A stretch of DNA of 64,000 nucleotides from Planktothricoides sp. SR001 (lineage in GTDB: Bacteria > Cyanobacteriota > Cyanobacteriia > Cyanobacteriales > Laspinemataceae): assembly GCF_001276715.1 (NCBI RefSeq), contig NZ_LIUQ01000003.1:1-64000 (forward strand), read 5' to 3'. The stretch's first letter is position 1; each line of letters begins with the position of its first letter. Under the pieces are notes generated by a model that worked only from the letters and a program-made list of their open reading frames with translations, was not told where the DNA came from and made no database searches. Positions 46,472 through 56,073 of the stretch are shown here, in pieces. The translations under genes were made by a program, and so were the position numbers.

Positions 46472-48772
46472 TTAACCTGGGGAATATTGTTGACCCAGTT
46501 CTCGGAGTAATTTAGTCAAACTATCCTGCTCTGATTCATTGCTTAACATTTTGACTAAATCTGCCATCTTGAATAAGTCCTGCTTAAATTGCTCATCAGA
46601 TAGCTGTGACACTAATTTTTCTGGGAAAAAACGGACTAAATCAGGATTATTAGACCATAGTTCCAGGACATTCTTTAATTGGGGAAATTTCTGAATTGAC
46701 TGATTGTTAGTTAAAACAACTAGAGCATCTTTTAGCTTAGACAATTGATCTTTTTTGATTTGATCGGAAACCAAATCGCCTAACTTCGGTTGAGCATCGG
46801 TAATCTTGACTAATTTTTGGATCTGGCGTAAATTACTTTTGTAATTATCGTCAGATAAAATGTCAATTACCTGGCTCAACTGAGACAATTCTTCTTGTTG
46901 TTGTTTGTCAGCAAACAGAACACCTAATTGTTTTTCTGTCTTGACAAATGTGGCTAAATCCTGGTAATTAATAGAGTTATTGTTCCAAATAATTCTGTCA
47001 TCAGCAAACGCAATTCCTCCTTGATAAAACCCAGCACTGGTATCTATCAAAGCAATAACTTTTTCGTTATCGTTGACAGGCAACCATTTTTCTAAAGCCT
47101 TTGAGAGCTTATCCAAGGGAATATTAGGAGCAGAGAAAGCATTGGTAAAGCTGTATTTTCCCTGTACCTGATTTTGCAGAAATTGTTTGATATCACCGGG
47201 TATTTCTTCTTCCGTATAGGTGTAGGTTCGAGTTTCTACCTCGGAAAGCACTGATTGATCCCGTTTCTTGGCATTTTTGAGGAATGACCAAACTAAAAAT
47301 GCTGTACCGGATGCAACCGCTGCCGCACCGCCAGTAATTGCAGTAATTCCACCAAGAGCGGCGATCGTCGCAGTCGTTGCCGCCGCACCGGATAAAGTTC
47401 CGGCTACGCCCAAAGCACTCGCCGCAGTCCAAGCGGCCAAAACACTTGTAGCGCCAGTAATTGTTCCTGTTCCGATCGCAATTCCCAGGTTTTTTTGGTC
47501 TTCACCATCCATTTTTGAGACTAATGCGATCGACAGCATTCCGGCGGCTCCGATCAGGGCGGCTCCTCCGGTAGCTACAGCTAACCCACCGAGCATTCCC
47601 AAACCCCCGGTAGCCACAGAACCACCACCCAAAGCAGCTAACGTGGCATTGGTCGCCGCCCCTCCAGATAATGTGCTAATTAGAGTACCCGTACCGGCTG
47701 ACGCTCCACCTGCACTGAGCAAATTTGTCGATACCGGGACGATCGCTCCTCCGATCTTTCCAGCGTTTTGCACTTGCTTTTTGACCTTTTCACTTTTCTG
47801 GACAAGCACCTGAACTTTTTGCTTCAAGTCTTCTTGATTATCTAAATTCTGATCCTTGGCGATCGCATAAACCGCTTTAGCATTATCTGGAATATCCGCT
47901 TGAGCGATAAATGAGTTTAAGGCTTTTAAGGTTTCTGTATCTTCTACCGTCTTGCCGTCGCGTACCTGCTGATAAATTGACAGGTAATTGGCTTTTTGTT
48001 CTTCGGTTAGTTTTTGACTTTGCAAAATCTCGTTGACTAAAATAAGATCGACGGTTAAAGCCCTTGATGTAGCACTGGCTAACTGATAAGTTCCCTTAAT
48101 TTCTGATGGCAAGTTTGAATCAGCAACAATTGTATCTAAAGCCGTGAGAGCGTTAAAGTCAGGAACAGGTTCATCCGCACGCACATAAGCAAAAGTTGCT
48201 CGAATTAGTTTCTTCTCTTCTGGACTCAGTGTAAAGTTTTCTAAGGTAGAGTCAATGGTTTTCTGAATTCCCACTAAACGCGAATTGGTACTAGCAAGTT
48301 GATAGCGCTCTTGAATCTTGCTGTCCAGCTTAGAAGAAGCGATCGCATAATCCAACAAATATAAAGCGCTCAGATCGCTAACATACTCACCATCCTCAAT
48401 TTGCTCATAGACTGATTTACATTTTTCTTGGCTTGATTCTGGGCGAATAAATTGGATATTTTTCTCAATTTCTTGATAAATTTTTTCTTTTATTCCAATG
48501 CTTTTGTCATACAAGGTATGCAACACAAGCGTAATATCTTTACCCTCTAAACCACGCCCCTTGATAGTCATCTCTTGGCCATGTTTAATTTTGGCGGGAA
48601 TTTCCACCGATAAGTCATCTCCCGATCGCAGAGTAACGATCTGCTTTCCCCCATACCGAGCAGTTTGATAAGGAATAAACATATGATAAGTTTCTAATAA
48701 AGTGTTGCAGTTGCCTAATCTTTCGCTATCGCCTTTAGCACTCATTAGAGGAGAACTATTTTGTTTCAGCAT
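46472..48772 (-). CDS. DnaJ C-terminal-like domain plus glycine-rich membrane hairpins, 766 residues
   Basis: Multi-domain protein, not a described family to my knowledge. Residues about 31-88 (ARYGGKQIVTLRSGDDLSVE, IPAKIKHGQEMTIKGRG) resemble a DnaJ/Hsp40 C-terminal substrate-binding domain, with no J domain. Residues 90-335 are helical. Two glycine/alanine-rich hydrophobic segments follow (about 337-420 and 430-500), each with SGGAATNATLAALGGG-like glycine-zipper motifs, suitable for membrane insertion or pore formation. A short domain at 540-600 (VIALIDTSAGFYQGGIAFAD) looks PH-like, then helices to the end. No neighbour on the same strand. Function unknown; a stress- or damage-triggered membrane effector is one idea. 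Confidence 0.7.
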   Translation of the reverse strand: MLKQNSSPLMSAKGDSERLGNCNTLLETYHMFIPYQTARYGGKQIVTLRSGDDLSVEIPAKIKHGQEMTIKGRGLEGKDITLVLHTLYDKSIGIKEKIYQEIEKNIQFIRPESSQEKCKSVYEQIEDGEYVSDLSALYLLDYAIASSKLDSKIQERYQLASTNSRLVGIQKTIDSTLENFTLSPEEKKLIRATFAYVRADEPVPDFNALTALDTIVADSNLPSEIKGTYQLASATSRALTVDLILVNEILQSQKLTEEQKANYLSIYQQVRDGKTVEDTETLKALNSFIAQADIPDNAKAVYAIAKDQNLDNQEDLKQKVQVLVQKSEKVKKQVQNAGKIGGAIVPVSTNLLSAGGASAGTGTLISTLSGGAATNATLAALGGGSVATGGLGMLGGLAVATGGAALIGAAGMLSIALVSKMDGEDQKNLGIAIGTGTITGATSVLAAWTAASALGVAGTLSGAAATTATIAALGGITAITGGAAAVASGTAFLVWSFLKNAKKRDQSVLSEVETRTYTYTEEEIPGDIKQFLQNQVQGKYSFTNAFSAPNIPLDKLSKALEKWLPVNDNEKVIALIDTSAGFYQGGIAFADDRIIWNNNSINYQDLATFVKTEKQLGVLFADKQQQEELSQLSQVIDILSDDNYKSNLRQIQKLVKITDAQPKLGDLVSDQIKKDQLSKLKDALVVLTNNQSIQKFPQLKNVLELWSNNPDLVRFFPEKLVSQLSDEQFKQDLFKMADLVKMLSNESEQDSLTKLLRELGQQYSPG

Positions 48773-49524
48773 AACTAATATCTGAAGAAGTATGACGGTT
48801 AATTCTAGTTAAGCATCTGGATTTATAACATTGTTTCCCTGAACCGTGACCAAGCAGGAATCAAACCTAAATTTTTTAGCTAGATTTCAACGATTGGATC
48901 GAGGCTATTCTTACCGCTGACTGGCAAACAGACCATAGAAACCGGGCTTTTAGCAAGTCTGGATGAAAGCCTATATTTTGCGTTGATTTACTCGATTTTT
49001 CAGTTAGTTCCCGGATCCAAATGACTAAACCCATCCATAGCTATGTTCTCATAAAAAGTGACATAAATTTTAACAACCTATTAAGTTAGCAAATTCTATG
49101 GATAAATTCTACAATAGGACTTACAGCGTTTTTCAGACTAATAAACCACGGTAGGGCGAATGGCCATTCGCCCTTGTACGGGCGAGCAAGCGAATCGCCC
49201 CTACGGAATGCTTCGCCCCTACAGGTGTTTGTGGTTTATTCAATAGAAAATTGCTGTAGGCAACGACTCTATATATGGGGTATTGGTGTGTCACCGTCTG
49301 GGAACAACACCCTACAGATAGCTATGGGCAAATTCTCTCAGGAAAAATCGTGGTTCTAGGAACGCAAGCATTGCGGGCGCAAGCATTGCGGGTGCAAGCC
49401 GAAGCGCCCCTACGGATGCAAAACAACCTTATGGCGCTATGAATATGTTAATGAGGAAGGCTTTGCCATGACCGGAAAGAAAATTTTTACTAATGATGAT
49501 GAGATGTTTGCTTGTCAACTACCC
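48773..49524. other. Intergenic region with small palindromic repeats
   Basis: About 750 bases. Repeats seen: GGGCGAATGGCCATTCGCCC with neighbouring GCGAATCGCCCCTACGG units (about 49154-49223) and GCAAGCATTGCGGG units (about 49365-49405). A degraded AAACCGGGCTTTT at about 48940 belongs to the GAAACCGGGTTTCT family. No gene supported. Confidence 0.6.
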
Positions 49525-50697
49525 CTAATTTTTCTTTAAACGAAATAGCAAAAATTGCGTCATTTGATCGGCATTAAAATTATCATCGCTGACCAAAATT
49601 AAACTTTGACTGCCATCGGGCAAACGCGGCCCCAGAGTCATCGCCTCTAAGTTATCTAAAGTAATTCCTAAATCCTCCAGATTTAACAGCAAGCTTTTCT
49701 GGATGGGTTGGACTTTATTTTCTAAGCCAATAAAACTGGGAATACTACTGGTATCTGTTGCCCCACCCAGATTTATTTGAAAAATTTGCGCGTTGTACCC
49801 TAAAAATCCAAAAGATCGCTCCAAACTCAATAAATGACCCCCCGGATCTAAAGCTAATAATTCCGATAAGCTATGAATTAAACTCCAACGGGGGTCTTGG
49901 CTCATGGGGTAAGCGTATTCGCCAATTAATAACGGTGGCCCATCACTAATTAAGTAATGCAATAGACGGTTAATCACTGGTTGTTCGGGATTAGTGGCGT
50001 CTTGGTCTTGTTGTAGGGGTGATTCCGTGGCGGTAAAGATGCGGAACGGATCCACGGTGGCATCCCCAAACCCTCTGGGATTGATGGTCAAAGATTCAAA
50101 CCCAAGATTATCTTGAACTCCGAGGGTTTGTTCTGAACCTTTCGCATCTGGGATATAACTTTGGGGAATGGGCAAGGCAGAGACAAACTGCCCAGTTTCC
50201 CGGTTGAACTCATGGATAAATGGGGGAATGCCCCGATCGCTCACTCCTTCGCTGGAAATAAATAGACTATTGGGCGCAGCAAAGGCAATCCCTTCTGGGT
50301 TAATTTCTCCCCTGGGATAGGGTTCCCCGTCTTCTTTAGTGAGAAATGTCACCGCTTCCACTTCCAGATTTTCGATCCGGGGGGCGGTAGGGATCTCTGA
50401 GTTTAGATTCAACTTTAAAGTGTAAAAACGGGCTGGGGCATAGTCTCCGCGATCGTCAGAAATAGCGTAGAAGCGATCGCGCTGCCGGTCGTAGGTAATT
50501 CCCGACAAACCCCCCACGGGAGTTTTGGCAAATGATTGTTTCGGGAGTTGGTAGGCGTCGAGAAATTCTAAAGACCAATCCAAAAACATTCTTTCTTGGG
50601 CAGAAACTTGCGGAATACTACAGCCGACAAGGAATATTAAGCAGGTCAGTATGCCTGTGAATACCCCAGAAATTAGTTGACGATTTTCTCGCTTCAC
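49525..50697 (-). CDS. Phytase-like esterase-domain lipoprotein
   Basis: 390 residues. An N-terminal lipoprotein signal (TGILTCLIFLVGCS, lipobox with Cys near residue 26) points to export and lipid anchoring. The body matches the esterase-like phytase family (PF13449): GGLSGITYDRQRDRFYAISD, EINPEGIAFA, NLGFESLTINP, LLALDPGGHLLSLERSFG and a final ILVSDDNFN. The substrate is not known; the family is a beta-propeller. Start is GTG with a strong Shine-Dalgarno (GGGAGGATTTCG). Confidence 0.85.
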   Translation of the reverse strand: MKRENRQLISGVFTGILTCLIFLVGCSIPQVSAQERMFLDWSLEFLDAYQLPKQSFAKTPVGGLSGITYDRQRDRFYAISDDRGDYAPARFYTLKLNLNSEIPTAPRIENLEVEAVTFLTKEDGEPYPRGEINPEGIAFAAPNSLFISSEGVSDRGIPPFIHEFNRETGQFVSALPIPQSYIPDAKGSEQTLGVQDNLGFESLTINPRGFGDATVDPFRIFTATESPLQQDQDATNPEQPVINRLLHYLISDGPPLLIGEYAYPMSQDPRWSLIHSLSELLALDPGGHLLSLERSFGFLGYNAQIFQINLGGATDTSSIPSFIGLENKVQPIQKSLLLNLEDLGITLDNLEAMTLGPRLPDGSQSLILVSDDNFNADQMTQFLLFRLKKN

Positions 50698-50850
50698 CGA
50701 AATCCTCCCAAAATTGTTGCATGCATCAGAATCTATGTCAGACTGACGCGAAATCGCGAAATACTTAGATATTGTATATTGTGGATTGCTAGGTAATGAC
50801 CACGTAGCTTTTATGTTACCTTTTAAATACCACTAGCGCCAAAATTCACC

Positions 50851-50917
50851 CAAAACTAAGCCAAAACTAAGCCAAAACTAAGCCAATATTCAGCCAATAT
50901 TCAGCCAAAACTAAATT
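50851..50917. repeat. Tandem CAAAACTAAGC repeats
   Basis: Six 11-nt units CAAAACTAAGC and the variant CAATATTCAGC between two divergent genes; the same family as at 7872-7960 upstream of bamA. Confidence 0.85.
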
Positions 50918-50943
50918 TTGTACATAAGGATTAATCGCCCTGG

Positions 50944-52203
50944 ATGAACCATAAAACGCTGCGATTCCGCGCAGCGGATCCCTTACGGGAATCGCTGACG
51001 GCTTTAAGTTTGAGTTTAACTTTAACTCAAACGATCTTGCTGTTTGGATTGCTCACACCGTTGATGGCAGTCGCTCGTCAACCGTCCCAATTAATTGAGA
51101 GTAATCCCCTCTTATCCACAGAACCGGATCCACTATTGCCCAATCCGCCGAAAAATGGAGAACTGGTATCCCCGGAAAGAGAAATTTTAGCTCAGGCTTT
51201 GGATCAATTAAATCTGGAAGCAACCGCTCAGTTAGCAGCGGGAAATACTCCCGTAGCTTTTGCGATTTGGAATCGAGAATTAAGATTGCGACGCTATTTA
51301 GGTCCGATGGATGAGTTAGCAGCTTTGAGTCGGGTAGGTGCGATCGCTTGGCAACAAGAGGACAGTACCCAGTTACGCATCATTACACGACGATTAGAAA
51401 ACCTGGAGGTGGATCATTGTCCACCAGCCAAAAATTCCTGTGGACTGGAATTTTTAGCCGCCTTGGTTCAGGGTTATGAATCAGTAAAAGCGCGAGATTT
51501 GGCCATTAAAGTTTATCAAACTATGTTGGCGGATGCCCAAAATCGGCAGGATATTGAGACTACTAAAAATTTATGGAGTGCGATCGCCCGTCTTGCTTTG
51601 GAAAAGCTGGATTATGTAGCCGGAGCAATGGCTTATGAGCAGTTATTAGCGATCGCGGAAACTGAGGGAAATCAGCCCCAAATAATTAACTATGTAGAGC
51701 AACTGAGTTATATATACTCCCAAGCCAAACAATACCCACAGGCGATCGCCATGCGGCAGCGGTTAGTACAGTTTTATCTCAATGCTCAAGACTTAAGATT
51801 AATCCCCGAATTAAAACTCGTGATCGGGCAGGACTATCAAATCTTAAATCAGCTAAACTTAGCCATCAACAATTATCAAGAAAGCTATACTTTAGCCTGG
51901 ACATTGCAACAGTTTGCCGTCGCCAGAGAAGCCTTAATTAAAATTGCCAATATTTATCAACAAGCTGCGGAATTAGAAAAAGCAATCCAAGTCTATGAAG
52001 CCTTAGTAATTGTCGATCAACGCGCCACTAATTTTTATGGGTTAATGACGACCTATTGGCAACTGGGTAAACTCTATAGAATGCGGGAAAATTACCCCCA
52101 GGCGATCGCGGCTTTTCAAAAAGGCTTACAAATTTCTCAGCAATTTCAGTTCACCGATCTTCAATCGGACTTTCAACAAAATCTAGAAGAACTGCAACGG
52201 TAA
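50944..52203 (+). CDS. TPR repeat protein with N-terminal signal/anchor
   Basis: 419 residues. The N-terminal hydrophobic stretch (ALSLSLTLTQTILLFGLLTP) is a signal peptide or anchor, and at least five TPR-like helix pairs follow from about residue 90 to the end (for example QAKQYPQAIAMRQRLVQFYL and YPQAIAAFQKGLQISQQF). Residues about 7-18 (RFRAADPLRESL) are encoded by a palindromic repeat GATTCCGCGCAGCGGATCCC ending GGGAATCGC, so part of the N-terminus is captured repeat DNA. Probably a periplasmic or membrane scaffold; partner unknown. ATG start. Confidence 0.8.
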   Translation: MNHKTLRFRAADPLRESLTALSLSLTLTQTILLFGLLTPLMAVARQPSQLIESNPLLSTEPDPLLPNPPKNGELVSPEREILAQALDQLNLEATAQLAAGNTPVAFAIWNRELRLRRYLGPMDELAALSRVGAIAWQQEDSTQLRIITRRLENLEVDHCPPAKNSCGLEFLAALVQGYESVKARDLAIKVYQTMLADAQNRQDIETTKNLWSAIARLALEKLDYVAGAMAYEQLLAIAETEGNQPQIINYVEQLSYIYSQAKQYPQAIAMRQRLVQFYLNAQDLRLIPELKLVIGQDYQILNQLNLAINNYQESYTLAWTLQQFAVAREALIKIANIYQQAAELEKAIQVYEALVIVDQRATNFYGLMTTYWQLGKLYRMRENYPQAIAAFQKGLQISQQFQFTDLQSDFQQNLEELQR

Positions 52204-52408
52204 TGTTATTGGTTGATGGTTGTTGGTTGGTTGTTGTTGGTTGATTGTTGTTGGTTGTTTGTTGGCAAACCGCGAACAACAATCAACAAAAGAATCCCTA
52301 CCCAAGAACCAAGAACAAAAGAATCCCTACCCAAGAACAAAAGAATCCCTACCCAACAAACAACAACCATCAACCAACAACAATCAACAATCAACAATCA
52401 ACAAATCC
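52204..52408. repeat. Inverted low-complexity spacer with AAAGAATCCCTACCC units
   Basis: GTTGGTTGTTGTT-type block, then three AAAGAATCCCTACCC units separated by AAGAACA, then the complementary CAACAATCAAC block. It is between convergent genes and mirrors the fabZ-lpxA spacer. Confidence 0.85.
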
Positions 52409-54646
52409 TTATTTTTCCATTTGATCAATTTCCGTCAGCTTAGACTTAGAAATGCTTGAGTAAAATTTGTACTGATTTTTACCGAGTTCTTTTGCTGCAT
52501 ACATTGCTTGATCCGCCGCCTTAACCAAATCATCGGGAAGCTGACTATCTTCCGGGTATAAACTAACCCCAATACTGGCTGTAACTTTAGCGGTATTGTT
52601 TCCATCAACTAAAATCGGTTCTGTCACCATCGCTAATATTTTTTCCGCCACGATCGCCACATTACTGGTCTGAGCAATTGCGGGTAAAATCACCGTAAAT
52701 TCATCCCCCGCTAAACGAGCAACCGTATCAGTTCCCCGCAAGCAATTTTTCAATCTCTGAGCCACGGTTTTGAGCAGGACATCACCGGCATCATGGCCAT
52801 AGCGATCGTTAATCAGTTTAAACCCATCTAAATCTAAAAACATCAACGCCACTGACTGCTGATTAAATTCCGCCCATTCTAAACTTTGCATCAACCGTTC
52901 GTAAAAGAGTTTCCGATTAGGTAAGCCAGTTAGGGCATCGTGATAGGCAATATAACGCAGACGATTATGGGATGTTTGTAATTCTTCATTAGAACGAGTT
53001 AATTCTGCCGCAGTTCGCCGCAGTTCTTCTTCCATTTGTTTTCTTTCAGTGATATCTCGCAGCACCCCGACTAAAAATAAATTTCCCGCCGCATCTTTAT
53101 GCAGCGATCGCTTCGTAGCCATGAAATAAGTATTGCCTAGAGAATCGGTAAATGTCTCTTCATGTTCGCTGGATTTCCCACTCAGAAAAACCAACTCAGC
53201 TTGTTCCCAAAAAATATCCGCTTCTTTTTCTGGGAAAAACTTTTCCTGCGACCCATTAATTAAAGTATCAATCGAATGGCCAAGTAAATTGGCAAATGCT
53301 TGATTAAGCACAATCCATTTATGATTTCTATCTTTAACAAAAATCGGATCAGCCACCGTGTTAATAATCCCTTGTAAAAAATCTTTAGAACGTTTCAGTT
53401 CTTCCTCCAGGTGAGCCAAATATCCGGTAATTACAATTGCTGAACCGGCTAAAGTTAGACTGGCAGGAATCAAAGGCAACCACCAATTTACCAGAAACGC
53501 TAGATAGCAAATCAACAATAAACCGATTTCTAACAACAGAATCCCCGCCAAGTTGAGATAGGGCGATCGCCAGCGCCAACTCAGATAAGCGCCGATCGAT
53601 GACCAAGCAAAAATCCAGATCCATTCCACTGGGTCTGGCCAGAATTTAAGCAATAAACTCTGGCCATCGATCGCCGCATTAAGCAACTGACTCAGAAAAT
53701 TTGCATGGAGTTCAACTCCAGCCATTTTATCCGGTTTTTTAAAAATATTTGCACTATAAGGTGTTGAGAAAAAATCTTTCAAACTTTTAGCCGTATTCCC
53801 AATCAGAACAATACGACCTTTAATTTCCTCTGGTGGAACTTTATCTTCTAAAACATCGCTAAAAGACCAAGTAGGAAAACCCCCCTCAATTCGGTAAAAA
53901 TTCACCAACAGTTGATATCCGCCATTATCCGCTCTAACATAAGCGCCATCGTTAGGTTTAAAAGGACGCAAGACGGTTTTTCCTAACTGTAGATCCCACG
54001 GATTGTTAGCGGATTGTATCAGTTCAATGCCTTCCTGTTCGAGATATTTAAAAGCTAACTGAAAAGCAAAACTTCTATGGGCTTTGTTATCGGAAGTCCA
54101 CCAATAAATTAAGTTTTTCCGCAAGATACCATCCGAATCAGTCTGAGTATTATTAAAACCGATTTGTTCGAGGGGAAGACCAGGGGGCGGTGAAACTTCA
54201 AAGTTATACTCATCTTGAGCCGCAACTTGTCGAATCCCGATAATATTGGGCATACGGGCAAATACTTCTTGTAATTCAGCATTACCCGGTTCTACCGGCA
54301 GATCCCGAAAAATATCCAGACCAATTAATCTAGCACCTTGGGCATTTAATTTCTTTAGTAATGCTGCCATAATTTCATCGGGAATTGGATACTTACCAAT
54401 CTTGCGTAAATCTTCCTCATCAACTCCAATAATCACAACCCGATTCTCTTGGGACTCTGCGGGTTTCCAGCGAAACAACTGATCCAGGGCGGCTAATTCC
54501 CACCCTTGCAATATACCCGTTAATCTGATCAGGACAATACAAGTAGCCACCCCAAATGAAGTTAGCAGAACTCGACTCTGTGGCTTAATGAACTGCTTCA
54601 GAGTTGACCAGATATGTTTTGGAGATTTCTTTTCCTTGACGATCAT
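52409..54646 (-). CDS. CHASE2-PAS-GGDEF diguanylate cyclase
   Basis: 745 residues from the ATG at 54646; a TTG 11 codons upstream is an alternative. A first membrane helix (about 30-45), an extracytoplasmic CHASE2 sensor domain (about 50-330), three more membrane helices (about 335-410), a PAS domain (FVKDRNHKWIVLNQAFANLL, with RDITERKQ at its end) and a GGDEF domain (HDALTGLPNRKLFYERL, LDLDGFKLINDRYGHDAGD). The active-site motif is RLAGDEF rather than GGDEF; AGDEF enzymes can be active, so c-di-GMP synthesis is likely. No RxxD product-inhibition site is obvious. Confidence 0.92.
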   Translation of the reverse strand: MIVKEKKSPKHIWSTLKQFIKPQSRVLLTSFGVATCIVLIRLTGILQGWELAALDQLFRWKPAESQENRVVIIGVDEEDLRKIGKYPIPDEIMAALLKKLNAQGARLIGLDIFRDLPVEPGNAELQEVFARMPNIIGIRQVAAQDEYNFEVSPPPGLPLEQIGFNNTQTDSDGILRKNLIYWWTSDNKAHRSFAFQLAFKYLEQEGIELIQSANNPWDLQLGKTVLRPFKPNDGAYVRADNGGYQLLVNFYRIEGGFPTWSFSDVLEDKVPPEEIKGRIVLIGNTAKSLKDFFSTPYSANIFKKPDKMAGVELHANFLSQLLNAAIDGQSLLLKFWPDPVEWIWIFAWSSIGAYLSWRWRSPYLNLAGILLLEIGLLLICYLAFLVNWWLPLIPASLTLAGSAIVITGYLAHLEEELKRSKDFLQGIINTVADPIFVKDRNHKWIVLNQAFANLLGHSIDTLINGSQEKFFPEKEADIFWEQAELVFLSGKSSEHEETFTDSLGNTYFMATKRSLHKDAAGNLFLVGVLRDITERKQMEEELRRTAAELTRSNEELQTSHNRLRYIAYHDALTGLPNRKLFYERLMQSLEWAEFNQQSVALMFLDLDGFKLINDRYGHDAGDVLLKTVAQRLKNCLRGTDTVARLAGDEFTVILPAIAQTSNVAIVAEKILAMVTEPILVDGNNTAKVTASIGVSLYPEDSQLPDDLVKAADQAMYAAKELGKNQYKFYSSISKSKLTEIDQMEK

Positions 54647-54852
54647 TGAAAACCCAATTAATAATTCGGCATTGAGCAATTTGTTTTATAGGCGGCATTC
54701 GATTCAGGCAAGCCCAAGAATGCTTTTTCTGGTGAATAGTTGTGAAATCAGCTCAAGAAATCCGCTCAAAATCGATCGAGAGGAACCCCAATGATTCAGA
54801 GCGAACAACATAGATGCCCTGAGTCATTAAAACCAGCCAGTTGGTTGTTGGT

Positions 54853-55809
54853 CTACTGATAAGGAAAAGGATGGATAAATCCGCGATCGCCCTGATAATT
54901 AGATAAATCCGCTAGAGTTTCTAAACGTTGCACCCCTGCATATACTTGACCATTAATCTGCCAGCTAGGATATCCTGCAAGTCCAGCCGCTTTGCACATT
55001 TGCGGACGAGCATTTTTGCCCTTGGGATCGCATTCCACATAATCGATTAGGGCAAAAGCTTGCTGACCAAAAAGTTCTTTTTGTTCATGACAATGGGGAC
55101 ACCAATAAGCCCCATAATTTTTGGCTCCAATTGCAGTCAAATGCCGAGCTAAATCCATTTCTGCTTTTCCCGATTTATTAGTAATTGGCAGCCCAATTTC
55201 CCCTGGGATATTCACCGCTTCACTGGATGAAGCGGTTGAAGAATCTGCCGTTGGCGTTACATTGGCGTAAATTCCGGTGACTCCAACCAGTGTCACCATG
55301 CCAATGACGCAGCCGGTCATAAATAGTTGCCCTGGATCCAGCCAATTCCGACCAATGATGGTCAAGGTAAACAGGGTCACGGAAAAGATAGCTGAAGCGA
55401 TACAGTATGGACATAATGCCTGAATTTTAAACAGCATCACATACATGAGATAGCTGCTAAATACCAGCATGGCGACACCGAGACTAAACATCAGCAACCA
55501 AGTGGTTTCTTGGACTTTAGACTGAAAAGATTTATCGGTTTTTTGCCGCAACAACCAGGGCAAGAAAGCTAAGAATGCCATCGCGATATAGGCTAATAAC
55601 CCATAGAGGGTTAAAGGCAGACCAAAGACTGTGGCATAGTCACTTTGCAAAACTTCTTTACACCCACTGGTGGGACAAACATCCGCAGCAGTTCCCGATA
55701 ACTCAGCCGCTGTTAGCCATGCGGTTTCTAGGCAACCCACTAAGGCGATCGCCCCAATTAAATGACGCGACCATTGATGAATCCAAGGAATAGATTTTCG
55801 ACTTGTCAT
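54853..55809 (-). CDS. VKOR-thioredoxin fusion, thiol oxidase
   Basis: 318 residues. A vitamin K epoxide reductase domain with four or five membrane helices has the loop Cys pair (VCPTSGC, about residues 45-50) and the CPYC redox centre (about 133-136) facing quinone; a C-terminal thioredoxin-like domain has CPHC (about 237-240). In cyanobacteria this fusion forms disulfide bonds in the lumen or periplasm and is linked to photosystem II biogenesis and redox balance. All active Cys are present. The gene stands alone. Start ATG. Confidence 0.95.
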   Translation of the reverse strand: MTSRKSIPWIHQWSRHLIGAIALVGCLETAWLTAAELSGTAADVCPTSGCKEVLQSDYATVFGLPLTLYGLLAYIAMAFLAFLPWLLRQKTDKSFQSKVQETTWLLMFSLGVAMLVFSSYLMYVMLFKIQALCPYCIASAIFSVTLFTLTIIGRNWLDPGQLFMTGCVIGMVTLVGVTGIYANVTPTADSSTASSSEAVNIPGEIGLPITNKSGKAEMDLARHLTAIGAKNYGAYWCPHCHEQKELFGQQAFALIDYVECDPKGKNARPQMCKAAGLAGYPSWQINGQVYAGVQRLETLADLSNYQGDRGFIHPFPYQ

Positions 55810-56073
55810 TCTCCCCCCAAATTAAATAATCGATACTGGGCGTGACATCTTTCTCGATTCTGACATATCTCACATATAGAAGTAGAGAGCGCGGTGAATG
55901 GTTCCAGATTTGAGATGAACAGACTGCACATCTAAATCGGACATTTTACCGGCTCTCTAGGATTTCTTTTGCTCTGTGGTTGCGGGAAATGCTGCTGGAA
56001 ATGGTTCAAATTTTATTTCCAGGGGCAGCAGGGGGCTATGAACGGCTATCTAACTTAATTTGCCCTGCTTAAA

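Noticed and set aside
47268-47813. 181-codon frame antisense to the 766-residue gene
   Set aside because: Pro/Ala/Val-rich shadow of the Gly/Ala-rich segments on the other strand.
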